From: an uncultured Blautia sp. | GTDB lineage: Bacteria > Bacillota > Clostridia > Lachnospirales > Lachnospiraceae | Assembly (NCBI GenBank): GCA_934408705.1 | Contig: CAKRVL010000019.1 | Span: forward strand, 1 to 39,204 | Length of the DNA: 39,204 bases | Reading direction: 5' to 3' | Part shown: piece after piece, positions 7,205 through 15,332 of the stretch | Position numbering within the stretch: position 1 is the stretch's first letter | How the letters are laid out: every line of letters starts with the position of its first letter | Made by a program: the position numbers and the translations under genes | The notes under the pieces: generated by a model | Database searches by the model: none | What the model saw: only the letters and a program-made list of their open reading frames with translations | What the model was told of the DNA's origin: nothing

Positions 7205-8635
7205 TTACCATTTCATGATGATTCGGGTGCCTTTTTCAGGCTCACTTTCAATTTCCATAGGGAATCCATGTAAATCTGCGATTTTCCGACAAAGTGCCAG
7301 TCCAAGTCCAACACTTCCGTTGGCCCGGGAACGTGATTTGTCCACCATGTAAAATGCTTCTGTAACTTTGTCGATATCTTCTGCCGGAATTCCTTTTCCA
7401 AAATCCTGAACTGTCAGTTGTTGTACATCTGCAGTTACAAGGATTCGGGAATTTTCATGAGAGGCCTTTACTGCATTATCAATAAAATTATTTATGGCAC
7501 TTAACATAAGATCTTTATCAAATGTTTTTTTCAGATCAGCAGGCTCACAGTGAAGCTCTAGTGTTATATTTTTCTCCTTCAGGAGGTATAGATTCAGCTG
7601 TTCTGCATCTTCAAGAAAAGATTTTACAAATATTTCCCTGGGAGAGAACTGCTTCTCGCCGGTTTCATATAATCCTGTCAATTCCAGCATTTTGACTGAC
7701 AGTCTGGAAAGCCTGCGGCACTCATTTGAAATGTAGGTGAGTGCACGTTCCTGCTGTTCCTTGCGGATTCTGACGGTGAGGATGGTATCTGCATAGCCGA
7801 TTATTGATGTCATGGGGGTTTTAAGCTCATGAGCCAGACTGCCCATCAGCTGACGCTGGGACTGGTTTACGGTGGAAAGATTTTCTACCTGTTCTTTTAT
7901 TTTGGAAGTCATCTGATTAAAGCTTCTGCCAACCTGGGCAAGCTCTGTATATCCTTCTTCCGGTACCCGTATGTCATAGTTTCCCTGGGATACAGAAACA
8001 GCTGCTTCTTTTAGTCTGGTAAGAGGCGTCATGACTTTTCGCAGGCTGAAAAAAAGAATGATTCCAGTGAGCAGGATCAGAATCAGAGTAAGTGCACCTA
8101 CCTGATAAAACAGGCTTCGGTTACGGGACAGAACATCAGAAATATCCTTGTAGGTAATAATCTGGTAATTGATGTCAGTATTTGCTATTGAGGAAGAATA
8201 AGAAAATAATAAAAGAGTTTTTCCGTCAATCCTGCAGATAACCGGATCGTATCCATAAATCCCATAATCATAGAACCTTTCATTGGTGTTTCCCATCTGC
8301 TTCTTAATATTTACTGCATCAAATTCATAGTTAGTCCCATTATAAAGTTCTTCATCATCCAGATATAACGCTGCAGTATCATGGAAAATCTGACGGAAAT
8401 TGTAGATTAGGATCCGGTTACGGAGTTTCTCGTCGGAAACGACAGACTGATTGATGGAAAGACCACGCTTGTTTTCAAACTGAGAGAGATTATTCCGAAA
8501 TTTATTATCTTCATAGCTGTTGATATATCGGATGCTCTGATCCTTCCAACGAGATGAGGTATAAAAAAATATAGCGGAGGATAAAATAAGGATCACGCAG
8601 CATACCTGTAAATAGATTTTGGTAAAAAGCTTCAA
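7205..8635 (-). CDS. Sensor histidine kinase
   Basis: 476 residues. TM1 (about 8-26) and TM2 (about 176-198) flank an extracellular sensor region of about 150 residues. A HAMP domain follows (LRKVMTPLTRLKEAA to FNQMTSKI). The HisKA box LAHELKTPM has the phospho-accepting His near 268. The GHKL ATPase has its N-box (NNFIDNAVKA), G1 (DFGKGI) and G2 (GLGLALC). It overlaps the regulator gene by ATGA (8632-8635), so the two form one two-component operon. The downstream operon begins 90 bp after this gene and carries the shared repeat, so the ABC/lipoprotein genes are the likely regulon. The signal is unknown; cell-envelope stress or a peptide is a guess. Confidence 0.93.
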   Translation of the reverse strand: MKLFTKIYLQVCCVILILSSAIFFYTSSRWKDQSIRYINSYEDNKFRNNLSQFENKRGLSINQSVVSDEKLRNRILIYNFRQIFHDTAALYLDDEELYNGTNYEFDAVNIKKQMGNTNERFYDYGIYGYDPVICRIDGKTLLLFSYSSSIANTDINYQIITYKDISDVLSRNRSLFYQVGALTLILILLTGIILFFSLRKVMTPLTRLKEAAVSVSQGNYDIRVPEEGYTELAQVGRSFNQMTSKIKEQVENLSTVNQSQRQLMGSLAHELKTPMTSIIGYADTILTVRIRKEQQERALTYISNECRRLSRLSVKMLELTGLYETGEKQFSPREIFVKSFLEDAEQLNLYLLKEKNITLELHCEPADLKKTFDKDLMLSAINNFIDNAVKASHENSRILVTADVQQLTVQDFGKGIPAEDIDKVTEAFYMVDKSRSRANGSVGLGLALCRKIADLHGFPMEIESEPEKGTRIIMKW

Positions 8636-9297
8636 ATCTCCACCTCCAGTCGATAGCCGATACGGGGAATTGTTTTAATCTTGTCCTGCCATCCCAGCTT
8701 CTTACGGATACGTCCTACATGTGCGTCTACAGTTCTGGTCTCTCCTTCAAATTCTACTCCCCAAAGACCTGTGAGAAGCTGTTCTCTTGTAAGGGCTTTG
8801 TTGGGATTACGGACGAACATCATAAGGCAATTGTATTCCATTGGCTTCAGATAGATTTCTTCCCCATTTCTGGTAACACAGTGGCTTATGGTGTCTATGG
8901 TAACGTCTTCAATCTGTATCTGCTCCTGGGTGTTTCCATGGCGTTCCAGAACCTTCTCCAGGCGAACCATGACCTCCAGCATCTCAAAGGGCTTCACAAT
9001 ATAGTCTTCGGCGCCATCCTTCAGTCCCTTCACCTTGCTTGCAATGTCTGCCCGTGCAGTGAGAAAAATCACAGGAATGCTGTAGTTCTTAAGTTCAGGT
9101 AAAAGTGCATAGCCATCTTTGCCAGGAAGCATAATATCTACCAGTGCACAGTGGAAATGGTGGTCTGCCGCAATTCCGGCACTTGCTTCATCTCCATCTA
9201 GGTAGCTCATTGTTTCATATCCGGCGACCTCCAGGTTCATACAGAGCAGATCATTAATTGCAGGTTCATCTTCTATTACTAGGATTCTGGCTTTCAT
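8632..9297 (-). CDS. OmpR/PhoB-family response regulator
   Basis: 221 residues. The receiver domain has the acidic pair D10/E11, phospho-acceptor D54 (ALVDIMLPG), T80 in FLTARAD and K102 in VKPF. The C-terminal winged helix carries the usual ISHCVTRNGEEIYL hairpin and ends with RTVDAHVGRIRKKLG and TIPRIGYRLE. The start is ATG 9297 (MKARILVIEDE), with AAAGGA just upstream; longer reading frames lack a ribosome binding site. It is first in the operon with the sensor kinase. Its own promoter has TATAAT (9331-9336) and the repeat at 9355-9372 instead of a good -35 box, suggesting autoactivation. Confidence 0.93.
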   Translation of the reverse strand: MKARILVIEDEPAINDLLCMNLEVAGYETMSYLDGDEASAGIAADHHFHCALVDIMLPGKDGYALLPELKNYSIPVIFLTARADIASKVKGLKDGAEDYIVKPFEMLEVMVRLEKVLERHGNTQEQIQIEDVTIDTISHCVTRNGEEIYLKPMEYNCLMMFVRNPNKALTREQLLTGLWGVEFEGETRTVDAHVGRIRKKLGWQDKIKTIPRIGYRLEVEI

Positions 9298-9330
9298 TTC
9301 ATATCCTTTCTTTTGGCTTGAGTAATCTTT

Positions 9331-9336
9331 ATTATA
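9331..9336 (-). promoter_or_regulatory. -10 box of the two-component operon
   Basis: TATAAT on the minus strand, 34 bp upstream of ATG 9297. The position of a -35 box is occupied by ACACCA, far from TTGACA, and overlaps the repeat at 9355-9372. That is typical of a promoter needing an activator. Confidence 0.5.
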
Positions 9337-9354
9337 CTCTTTTTTGACATATAT

Positions 9355-9372
9355 GGTGTAACCAGATTGTAA
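9355..9372. promoter_or_regulatory. Candidate response-regulator box B
   Basis: On the plus strand GGTGTAA (9355-9361) and ATTGTAA (9366-9372) are spaced 11 bp apart. On the minus strand this reads TTACAATCTGGTTACA, differing at one position from the TTACAATCCGGTTACA of box A. It lies 18 bp upstream of the -10 box, one helical turn closer than box A. Confidence 0.6.
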
Positions 9373-9378
9373 CGAAAT

Positions 9379-9420
9379 AAAAAAAGAACACAAACGGTCG
9401 TTTCCTGACGGTCTGTGTTC
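9379..9420 (-). terminator. Intrinsic terminator of the NSS symporter gene
   Basis: GAACACA (9386-9392) pairs with TGTGTTC (9414-9420). A further inner stem (GTC/GAC) closes a GTTTCCT loop, and on the minus strand the hairpin is followed by seven T. It separates the symporter gene from the regulator promoter. Confidence 0.8.
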
Positions 9421-9441
9421 TTGATTTGTTTATAGGGTTTT

Positions 9442-10815
9442 TTACATGGAAATCAATCCAAATGCATTTGCCACGGAGCTGAGCAGAATGATCGCTGCAA
9501 AAATCGGGCAAAGATATTTAATCATAAAGTTAAAGATTTTTTTCCTGCGGAAGGTTCCGCCTTCTGCAATAACTTCCTCTTCGATTTTGTCAACTCCAAC
9601 CTTTCTGGAAATCAGAAGGCAGGTTGCAAATGCTGCGATAGGCATCATTACGGAGTTTGTAAGGAAATCAAAGAAATCCAGGAACTGCATTCCGATGATC
9701 TTGACAAATCCAAGTGGTCCATATCCAAGAGAAGAAAGAGTTCCAAGAAGAACCATGACCACACCTACAACAATGGTGGCTTTCTTTCTCTGCCATTTCA
9801 GCTCATCCTGGAAGGTTGACACTGCACTCTCTGTAAGTGCAATGGAGCTGGTAAGAGCAGCACAAAGTACCAGTATGAAGAACAGGATTCCAATAGGTGT
9901 TCCAAATCCCATGCTTGCGAATACCTTGGGAATGGTAATAAACATAAGGGCCGGACCAGCCTGTAAGGTATCAGGATCTCCACCAGAGAATGCGAACACT
10001 GCAGGGATGATCATCAGACCAGCCATGATGGCAATTGCTGTGTCAAAGACCTCTACATTCTTAGTAGAACTCTCAATGGCAACATCTTTCTTCATATAGG
10101 AGCCAAAGGTAACCAGAATACCCATTGCAATAGACAGTGAATAGAACATCTGTCCCATGGCGGCAACAACTGTCATCCAGGAGAAGTTCTCAATATTAGG
10201 TACAAGGAAATATTTCACACCTGCAAGTGCACCTGGTCTTGTCACAGAGTAAACGGTAATGAGCACAGATAAAAATACCAGAATCGGCATCATAAATTTG
10301 GAAACACGCTCCACTCCGTTACGGACACCTGCATAAATGATCGCAACTGTCAAAAATGCAAAAATAAGGAAACAAAATTCTGTAGAGGCTCCGTTTGAAA
10401 TAAATTCAGAAAAATAACCATCTTCTGCAAGTTTCTGACTGTTTCCCTTGATATACTCAAGAAGGTATTTGATAACCCATCCGCCGATAACTGAATAATA
10501 TGGTACGATCAGTACCGGTATGATGGCATTGATCCATCCGCCAAAAGACAGGCATCTGGATTTTCCGAATTTAGCAAATGCACCTACCGGACTCTTTCTG
10601 GTCATTCGTCCAAGTGCGGTCTCAGCTACGATCATAGAATAACCGAAAGTAAGCGCCAGGATAATATAAACCAGTAAGAAAATTCCACCGCCGTATTTCG
10701 CCGCCAGATAAGGGAATCGCCATATATTTCCCAGTCCAACGGAAGCTCCGGCTGCGGATAGTACAAATCCCAGCTTACCAGAGAAAGTGCTTCGCGTATG
10801 ATGATGTTTTTCCAT
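9442..10815 (-). CDS. Neurotransmitter:sodium symporter (NSS/SNF) family transporter
   Basis: 457 residues with about 11-12 membrane helices. The first helix carries the NSS signature AAGASVGLGNIWRFPYLAAK (about 17-36), whose unwound region binds Na+ and substrate in LeuT-type transporters; FSYMIVAE-like and GGDPDTLQAGPALMF regions follow. Bacterial NSS proteins import amino acids or related amines with sodium. The substrate here cannot be read from sequence (tryptophan, tyrosine, leucine or methionine are all known in the family). The gene is monocistronic, with a TTGCCT/TATCAT promoter at 10874-10902 and a terminator at 9379-9420. AAAGGA precedes ATG 10815. Confidence 0.92.
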   Translation of the reverse strand: MEKHHHTRSTFSGKLGFVLSAAGASVGLGNIWRFPYLAAKYGGGIFLLVYIILALTFGYSMIVAETALGRMTRKSPVGAFAKFGKSRCLSFGGWINAIIPVLIVPYYSVIGGWVIKYLLEYIKGNSQKLAEDGYFSEFISNGASTEFCFLIFAFLTVAIIYAGVRNGVERVSKFMMPILVFLSVLITVYSVTRPGALAGVKYFLVPNIENFSWMTVVAAMGQMFYSLSIAMGILVTFGSYMKKDVAIESSTKNVEVFDTAIAIMAGLMIIPAVFAFSGGDPDTLQAGPALMFITIPKVFASMGFGTPIGILFFILVLCAALTSSIALTESAVSTFQDELKWQRKKATIVVGVVMVLLGTLSSLGYGPLGFVKIIGMQFLDFFDFLTNSVMMPIAAFATCLLISRKVGVDKIEEEVIAEGGTFRRKKIFNFMIKYLCPIFAAIILLSSVANAFGLISM

Positions 10816-10873
10816 AAGTTTTCCTTTCCATATCCATAAAATTTGGTTTTACTTTTTAAGTACAACTCTTATG

Positions 10874-10902
10874 ATGATAACACGATTTCGTATTAAAGGC
10901 AA
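10874..10902 (-). promoter_or_regulatory. Promoter of the NSS symporter gene
   Basis: Minus strand: TTGCCT at 10897-10902 and TATCAT at 10874-10879 with a 17-bp spacer, leaving a leader of about 55 nt before ATG 10815. Confidence 0.55.
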
Positions 10903-10941
10903 ATGTTATATAAAAAAAGGTTGAAAAAAGAATAGGAATTA

Positions 10942-10970
10942 TTGCTTTTGCCTAAATAACGTTCTATAAT
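10942..10970 (+). promoter_or_regulatory. Promoter of the plus-strand gene at 11015
   Basis: TTGCTT at 10942-10947 and TATAAT at 10965-10970 with a 17-bp spacer. It gives a short leader ending in the GGAGGG ribosome binding site (11001-11006). It is divergent from the NSS promoter. Confidence 0.65.
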
Positions 10971-11014
10971 TAAAAATATCAATTACCATATATACATTAT
11001 GGAGGGTGCGGATT

Positions 11015-11536
11015 ATGAATGATGAACTTTTTAACGAAGCAACCAAGTCAAATGTTCTTACGAAAAAGCTGATCGATCAGCTTCTGGAGAGCATGTCCTA
11101 CAGCAGTATTTCCTTTATCAACTGGACCATTGAGACCTTATCTCTTATTAAGACACGTTTGCAGCGTGGGGACAGGATCACAGATGAAGTCAGTGGGGAG
11201 GTTTATACCTTATACTCCTTCCAGCAGTTTGTAGAGAAGAATTTCTCCTCTTACATAGCAAGCCAGGTATTCAAGGAATCAGAGAAGCCGGAGAAAATAT
11301 ATTTCTCGCTGCGGCCCTGTGAGGAAGGATATCTTCTTGTAGCTGCTGATTCAGACAGTAATAAGACTTACTCCTGGATTTCCAGCCTGAGTAAACGTTT
11401 CTCATTAGTAGAAATGATCGCCACGGGAATTGTGTATGTAAAAGATACACGTACAGATACTTATCAGCCGTTTATTTCAGGAAATGGCAAGTATTGCAGA
11501 TATGATAAAGAGAAGGGAATACTGGTAGAAATTTAA
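11015..11536 (+). CDS. Conserved-looking hypothetical cytoplasmic protein
   Basis: 173 residues with no signal peptide or membrane segment. The start is ATG 11015 (MNDELFNEA): GGAGGG lies 8 bp upstream, while the earlier in-frame GTG at 11006 overlaps that site. The N-terminal half is helical (KLIDQLLESMSYSSISFINWTIETLSLIK). The C-terminal half looks like a small alpha/beta domain (YFSLRPCEEGYLLVAADSD and TGIVYVKDTRTDTYQPFISG). I do not recognise a family. It is monocistronic, with a clear sigma-A promoter and a strong terminator, so it is surely expressed. Confidence 0.75.
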   Translation: MNDELFNEATKSNVLTKKLIDQLLESMSYSSISFINWTIETLSLIKTRLQRGDRITDEVSGEVYTLYSFQQFVEKNFSSYIASQVFKESEKPEKIYFSLRPCEEGYLLVAADSDSNKTYSWISSLSKRFSLVEMIATGIVYVKDTRTDTYQPFISGNGKYCRYDKEKGILVEI

Positions 11537-11543
11537 CCGAAAC

Positions 11544-11610
11544 AAACGGATACAGCTTATAGGCGTCTGGCTGAAATTCCAGCCAGCATTCCATAGACTG
11601 TATCCGTTTT
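11544..11610. terminator. Bidirectional terminator between convergent genes
   Basis: The outer stem is AACGGATACAG (11545-11555) against CTGTATCCGTT (11598-11608). The inner stem is CTGGCTG against CAGCCAG around an AAATTC loop. T-rich sequence follows on both strands (TTTTAATTT on plus, TTTGTTT on minus). It serves the plus-strand gene at 11015 and the minus-strand operon ending at 11614. Confidence 0.85.
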
Positions 11611-11613
11611 AAT

Positions 11614-13425
11614 TTAAAGCCGAAGCTTTTTATGAAACTCTCTCAGTGTATCTTTGCTATTGAAGATAAACATTCCTGCAAATACTAGCAGACTGACTCC
11701 CCCGCAGATCACAGAAGGGTATGGGAACCGGATCAGGTTAAAGAGCATAAGGATCAGGGGTACAAGGCCCGCAAAGGCAGCTTGAACCAGATAAAACAGG
11801 TATTCTTCTTTTTCCAGTCTCTGAGCCTTTACAATGATAGGAATGGAACCAAGGATAGCCAGAGCACCAAAGGGAAGAACGAAATCCAGGGACCAGCCAT
11901 GCCAGCCACTGTATTTATCCCACAGGACTGCTATCACTGTTACCAATATCAGCTGCAAGATTTCGTTTTTTAATATATTTCTTCGCTTAGCGTAAGCAAC
12001 AGCAACAATCAGCCATCCGCAAAAGCAGCCAGCAGCGGCGAACCAGAACCAGTCCAGTCTATCTCTGGTAAGATAATTGATCATACCACAGAGAATTGCG
12101 GCTGCAATGCAGACAAAGTTAAAAATCTGTACGATTTTTTGTTCCGCTTTCTTTTCTTTCTGGGAGCACCCAGGAAAATCATTAGTTTTTTCTGTGTAGG
12201 GAAGCTCCTCTTTTTTCAACATTTCCATAAAGTTCCGCTGAATATTGTCCTTAGGTAATTTTGAGGTAAAGCCAAGTACCATCTGATTTTCGTATGAACA
12301 TGAGCAAAGCTGCATAGAATTGGTACTTGCGAAAATTCCGAAACGATCAATATATTCGCTGTATTCTTTTGGAAAACGAAGAATCCCAATGTTGGAATAA
12401 ACAGCTGTAATGCTTCTGGAGCCCAGATTTGCACCAACCATAAGGAAATATTTCTTAATTTCCAGGGGTACTGCACGGATTAGTGGATTCTTCTCCAGAC
12501 GGACATAGCCATTCATATGCACCGCAATCTTCTCTTCTGACAGCTGGGATGTAAATTGTTCTTTTACATGGGATAGAACCTCATGAAAGGTTGTATTATC
12601 AGAGAAAACATGTCCGACTTCTATCCAGCCAAAGAAGTTCCCCATTGACTGGGATGGAAAATAATTTCTCAGATTGACAGGCACCATAAGAGCAATTGGC
12701 CGCTTCTGTCTGCTCTTGGGAATCTCTTTATGAATAGCGCACAAAAACATAGCTGTAACCAGAACTGTAATGGAAACGCCATATTCTTTGGCTCTGTCAT
12801 GAAGCTCCTTTACTGGCAATACCACTTCCGTAATATGCATATCCTCATGAATCAGACGTTCTCCCGGAAGACGTACAGCTCGTGGCTTTTTCTCGGAATT
12901 TCTGGGAATATCAGAAGAATAATACTGGGAAAAGCTATCTTCTTCCTGATCACCGGGGGTACTGGCATCCTCCTCCGGCAAGGAAGGGAGATTCTGCTCC
13001 GGATGAGCCTGTTTCAGATAATTTGTCACCAGCTCCTGAAGAAAGTGCATGGCTCCGGTACCATCTGTCAATGCGTGGAAAACTTCAAAATTGATTCTTT
13101 TCTCATAATAGCTGACCTGGAATAGCAGATTCTTTTTATCTGGAATATAAAGTCTGCTGCAGGGCGGTTTTTTCTCTGTTTTTACTACTGGACGGATATC
13201 TCTGTGTTCCAGATAGAACCAGAAAAGTCCTTTACGCAGGACCATCTGGAACAGGGGATATTTCTCCATGGTTTTATCAAGCGCATTCTGAAGCAGTTCT
13301 GGATCAATAGCCTCCTTTAATTCACAATAAAAGCGAAAAACTCTGGTATCATTTTTGCCGGTTACCAGAGGAAAGGCAAGGGCTGCATTGTCAAGCTTTC
13401 TCCAGTTTGAATATCCATTTTTCAA
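11614..13425 (-). CDS. Condensation-like acyltransferase with C-terminal membrane domain
   Basis: 603 residues. Residues 1 to about 400 look like the chloramphenicol-acetyltransferase/condensation fold. The catalytic HALTDG (His117-Asp121-Gly122) fits the HxxxDG motif, and SMGNFFGW lies where the DFGWG-type motif is expected; alcohol O-acetyltransferases share this plan. After an acidic/lysine-rich linker (about 405-430) come about five membrane helices (IFNFVCIAAAILCGMINYL onward). This layout occurs in Lachnospiraceae, I believe annotated as a DUF6320 protein. It follows the esterase gene by 3 bp, so an acyl-transfer/acyl-hydrolysis pair acting on an alcohol or envelope lipid is plausible. 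The substrate is unknown. Confidence 0.7.
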   Translation of the reverse strand: MKNGYSNWRKLDNAALAFPLVTGKNDTRVFRFYCELKEAIDPELLQNALDKTMEKYPLFQMVLRKGLFWFYLEHRDIRPVVKTEKKPPCSRLYIPDKKNLLFQVSYYEKRINFEVFHALTDGTGAMHFLQELVTNYLKQAHPEQNLPSLPEEDASTPGDQEEDSFSQYYSSDIPRNSEKKPRAVRLPGERLIHEDMHITEVVLPVKELHDRAKEYGVSITVLVTAMFLCAIHKEIPKSRQKRPIALMVPVNLRNYFPSQSMGNFFGWIEVGHVFSDNTTFHEVLSHVKEQFTSQLSEEKIAVHMNGYVRLEKNPLIRAVPLEIKKYFLMVGANLGSRSITAVYSNIGILRFPKEYSEYIDRFGIFASTNSMQLCSCSYENQMVLGFTSKLPKDNIQRNFMEMLKKEELPYTEKTNDFPGCSQKEKKAEQKIVQIFNFVCIAAAILCGMINYLTRDRLDWFWFAAAGCFCGWLIVAVAYAKRRNILKNEILQLILVTVIAVLWDKYSGWHGWSLDFVLPFGALAILGSIPIIVKAQRLEKEEYLFYLVQAAFAGLVPLILMLFNLIRFPYPSVICGGVSLLVFAGMFIFNSKDTLREFHKKLRL

Positions 13426-13428
13426 TTT

Positions 13429-14367
13429 TCACACTTCTCTCTTTAAAAATTCATTCATATAAGAAAAACTTTTCTGAACATGTAAAAAGCGGATTCCAAG
13501 AGCAAAGAAACCGTGAAGTGCATCTTTGATCCTATGCACTTCCACGTAATTTCCAGCCTCAGCCAGCTTCCTTCCGTAATCCTCTCCTTCGTCTCTGAGA
13601 GGGTCAAATTCTGCCGTAAGAATCAGTGTCTCAGGCATGTCTGAAAAATCCTTTGCCAGAAGCGGGGCAAAATAAGGATTGATCCTGTCCTCAGGGCAGC
13701 TCTCATACAGCTTCAGATAATCCTGCATTTTTACTGCTGTAAGCAGGTAATCCGTACCATTTTCCTGAACTGAAGCATAAGGGGATGCAGCAGTATATGT
13801 GTTGTACAATGCCGGATAGATAAGGATCTGTCTGTGTACCTGAAATTCCCCTTTATCTCTTGCCATAAGAGCTACTGCTGCGGCAAGATTACCCCCGGCG
13901 CTGTCACCCATAATAGTGATCCGGCCAGGATCTGTGTTCAGAATCAGATTGTTAGTATAAAGCTCCTTTGCTGCTGTGTAGCAATCCATTAAAGCTGTTG
14001 GAAAACGATATTCGGGGGCCAGCCTGTATTCTACAGATACTACAATATGGCCTGTAGACTGAGCCATTCTGGCGCATACCCGGTTATAGGTATCCACACT
14101 TTCTGTTACCCATCCTCCCCCATGAAAAAACAGAAGAACAGGAAAGCTGTGTCCCTTTTCTATGCCATTTGTCATAGCTTCTTCTGTAGGAAAATACAGC
14201 CGCAGAGGAATTTCGTAATCTCCGTTAAAGACATGGATATCCATTTTTTTCAAGAAGATATTCATGGCATCCAGCTTCTTAATATCTACCAGCCTGCGGG
14301 AGGCTCCTACTTCAATATTGCCGTAGGAAAGAGTGTGGAGAATTGTTCGCATAGTTTTGGAAATCAT
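13429..14367 (-). CDS. Alpha/beta hydrolase, hormone-sensitive-lipase (HSL) family esterase
   Basis: 312 residues. HGGG oxyanion motif at 82-85, nucleophile GDSAG with Ser156, acid in FDPLRDEG and histidine in ALHGF near the C-terminus: the full HSL/family IV triad. YRLAPEYRFP (about 114-123) is another family hallmark. No signal peptide, so it is cytoplasmic. The start is ATG 14367, with AAAGGA about 9 bp upstream, rather than the in-frame TTG at 14376. It sits between the YitT gene (14 bp upstream) and the acyltransferase gene (3 bp downstream) in one operon. It should hydrolyse short-chain esters; the natural substrate is unknown. Confidence 0.88.
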   Translation of the reverse strand: MISKTMRTILHTLSYGNIEVGASRRLVDIKKLDAMNIFLKKMDIHVFNGDYEIPLRLYFPTEEAMTNGIEKGHSFPVLLFFHGGGWVTESVDTYNRVCARMAQSTGHIVVSVEYRLAPEYRFPTALMDCYTAAKELYTNNLILNTDPGRITIMGDSAGGNLAAAVALMARDKGEFQVHRQILIYPALYNTYTAASPYASVQENGTDYLLTAVKMQDYLKLYESCPEDRINPYFAPLLAKDFSDMPETLILTAEFDPLRDEGEDYGRKLAEAGNYVEVHRIKDALHGFFALGIRFLHVQKSFSYMNEFLKREV

Positions 14368-14381
14368 GATTGGCAATCCTT

Positions 14382-15245
14382 TCAGATGGACCGGAATCCC
14401 TTACCGATGATCTCACTGCTGTTTACAATGGTAATAAAGGCATGTGGATCAATCTGTCTTAAATGGATACGAAGCCGGTTGGTTTCACTTCTGGTAAGTA
14501 CTGTCATCAGAACCTTCTGCTCCTGCTTGGTGTAAATACCAAATGCTTTCTGTTCTGTTGCTGAACGATGCAGATCGTTGATAATAAAGTCTTCAATCTG
14601 ATCAGGATATTTACAGATAACAGTACAGACCTTACGCAGATTCAGGCTCTCAATAGCACTGTCTACAACAGTACATTTGAGAATCATTCCCAGGATACAG
14701 TAAAGTCCGGTCTGTGCGCCGTAAAGATATGCTGCAACAAGTACAATTCCCAGGTCACTGATCATAAGTGCGCGTCCGATCTCAATACTGGTATATTTGT
14801 GTAAAATCATTGCAACAATATCGGTACCTCCTGTGGATGCACCTACGTTAAATACCATGGCAGCTCCTACAGCAGGAAGGATAACTGCAAAGCATAATTC
14901 CAGAAATACATCCTGTGTAAGCGGAGAACTAAGGGGACAAATATATTCACATGCACTTACATAGAAGGACAGGGCAAATGAGGAATAAATAGTCCAGCCC
15001 ATGGAACGGATGCCCAAAAAGAAAAATCCCAGAACAACAAGTACCGCATTGACGATCCACATAAATATGCCTACATCCCATCTTGGGAAAAGAGTTGACA
15101 GGATAATGGACAGACCGGATGTGCCTCCAAATGCAAAATGGTTGGGGGTTTTGAAAATTGAAATTCCAACTGCTGTGAAAATTAATCCCAGGTTCAAAAG
15201 CAGGAAGAAAATCAGGTTGTCTTTTGTAAAAATTCTCTTTTTCAT
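14382..15245 (-). CDS. YitT-family membrane protein (DUF161/DUF2179)
   Basis: 287 residues. Five or six membrane helices lie in the first 190 residues, with the YitT motifs FGGTSGLSIIL and GASTGGTDIVAMIL. A cytoplasmic DUF2179 domain of about 90 residues follows (VCTVICKYPDQIEDFIIN to DPHAFITIVNSSEIIGKGF). The family is widespread in Firmicutes and its function is not established. It is the first gene of a three-gene operon with the esterase and acyltransferase genes. Its promoter (15278-15306) is embedded in the terminator of the upstream cobalamin operon. Confidence 0.9.
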   Translation of the reverse strand: MKKRIFTKDNLIFFLLLNLGLIFTAVGISIFKTPNHFAFGGTSGLSIILSTLFPRWDVGIFMWIVNAVLVVLGFFFLGIRSMGWTIYSSFALSFYVSACEYICPLSSPLTQDVFLELCFAVILPAVGAAMVFNVGASTGGTDIVAMILHKYTSIEIGRALMISDLGIVLVAAYLYGAQTGLYCILGMILKCTVVDSAIESLNLRKVCTVICKYPDQIEDFIINDLHRSATEQKAFGIYTKQEQKVLMTVLTRSETNRLRIHLRQIDPHAFITIVNSSEIIGKGFRSI

Positions 15246-15277
15246 AAGTTACAATATCTCCTTTTTTCAGTAAACTC

Positions 15278-15306
15278 AGTATAACGTAAAACGCAGTTTC
15301 TGTAAA
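15278..15306 (-). promoter_or_regulatory. Promoter of the YitT operon
   Basis: Minus strand: TTTACA at 15301-15306 and TATACT at 15278-15283 with a 17-bp spacer. The -35 hexamer is exactly the loop of the terminator hairpin at 15292-15315. Confidence 0.65.
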
Positions 15307-15315
15307 GAAACTGCG
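15285..15315 (-). terminator. Intrinsic terminator of the cobalamin-transport operon
   Basis: On the minus strand CGCAGTTTC, TTTACA loop, GAAACTGCG form a perfect 9-bp stem, followed by TTTTACG. It lies 17 bp after the stop of the ATPase gene. The T-tract is short, so some readthrough into the YitT operon is possible. Confidence 0.75.
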
Positions 15316-15332
15316 CCTTAAGATTTTATAAA

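Noticed and set aside
9446..10099. Long plus-strand frame opposite the NSS symporter
   Set aside because: An antisense shadow of a clear membrane transporter gene, lacking any recognisable motif or start signals.
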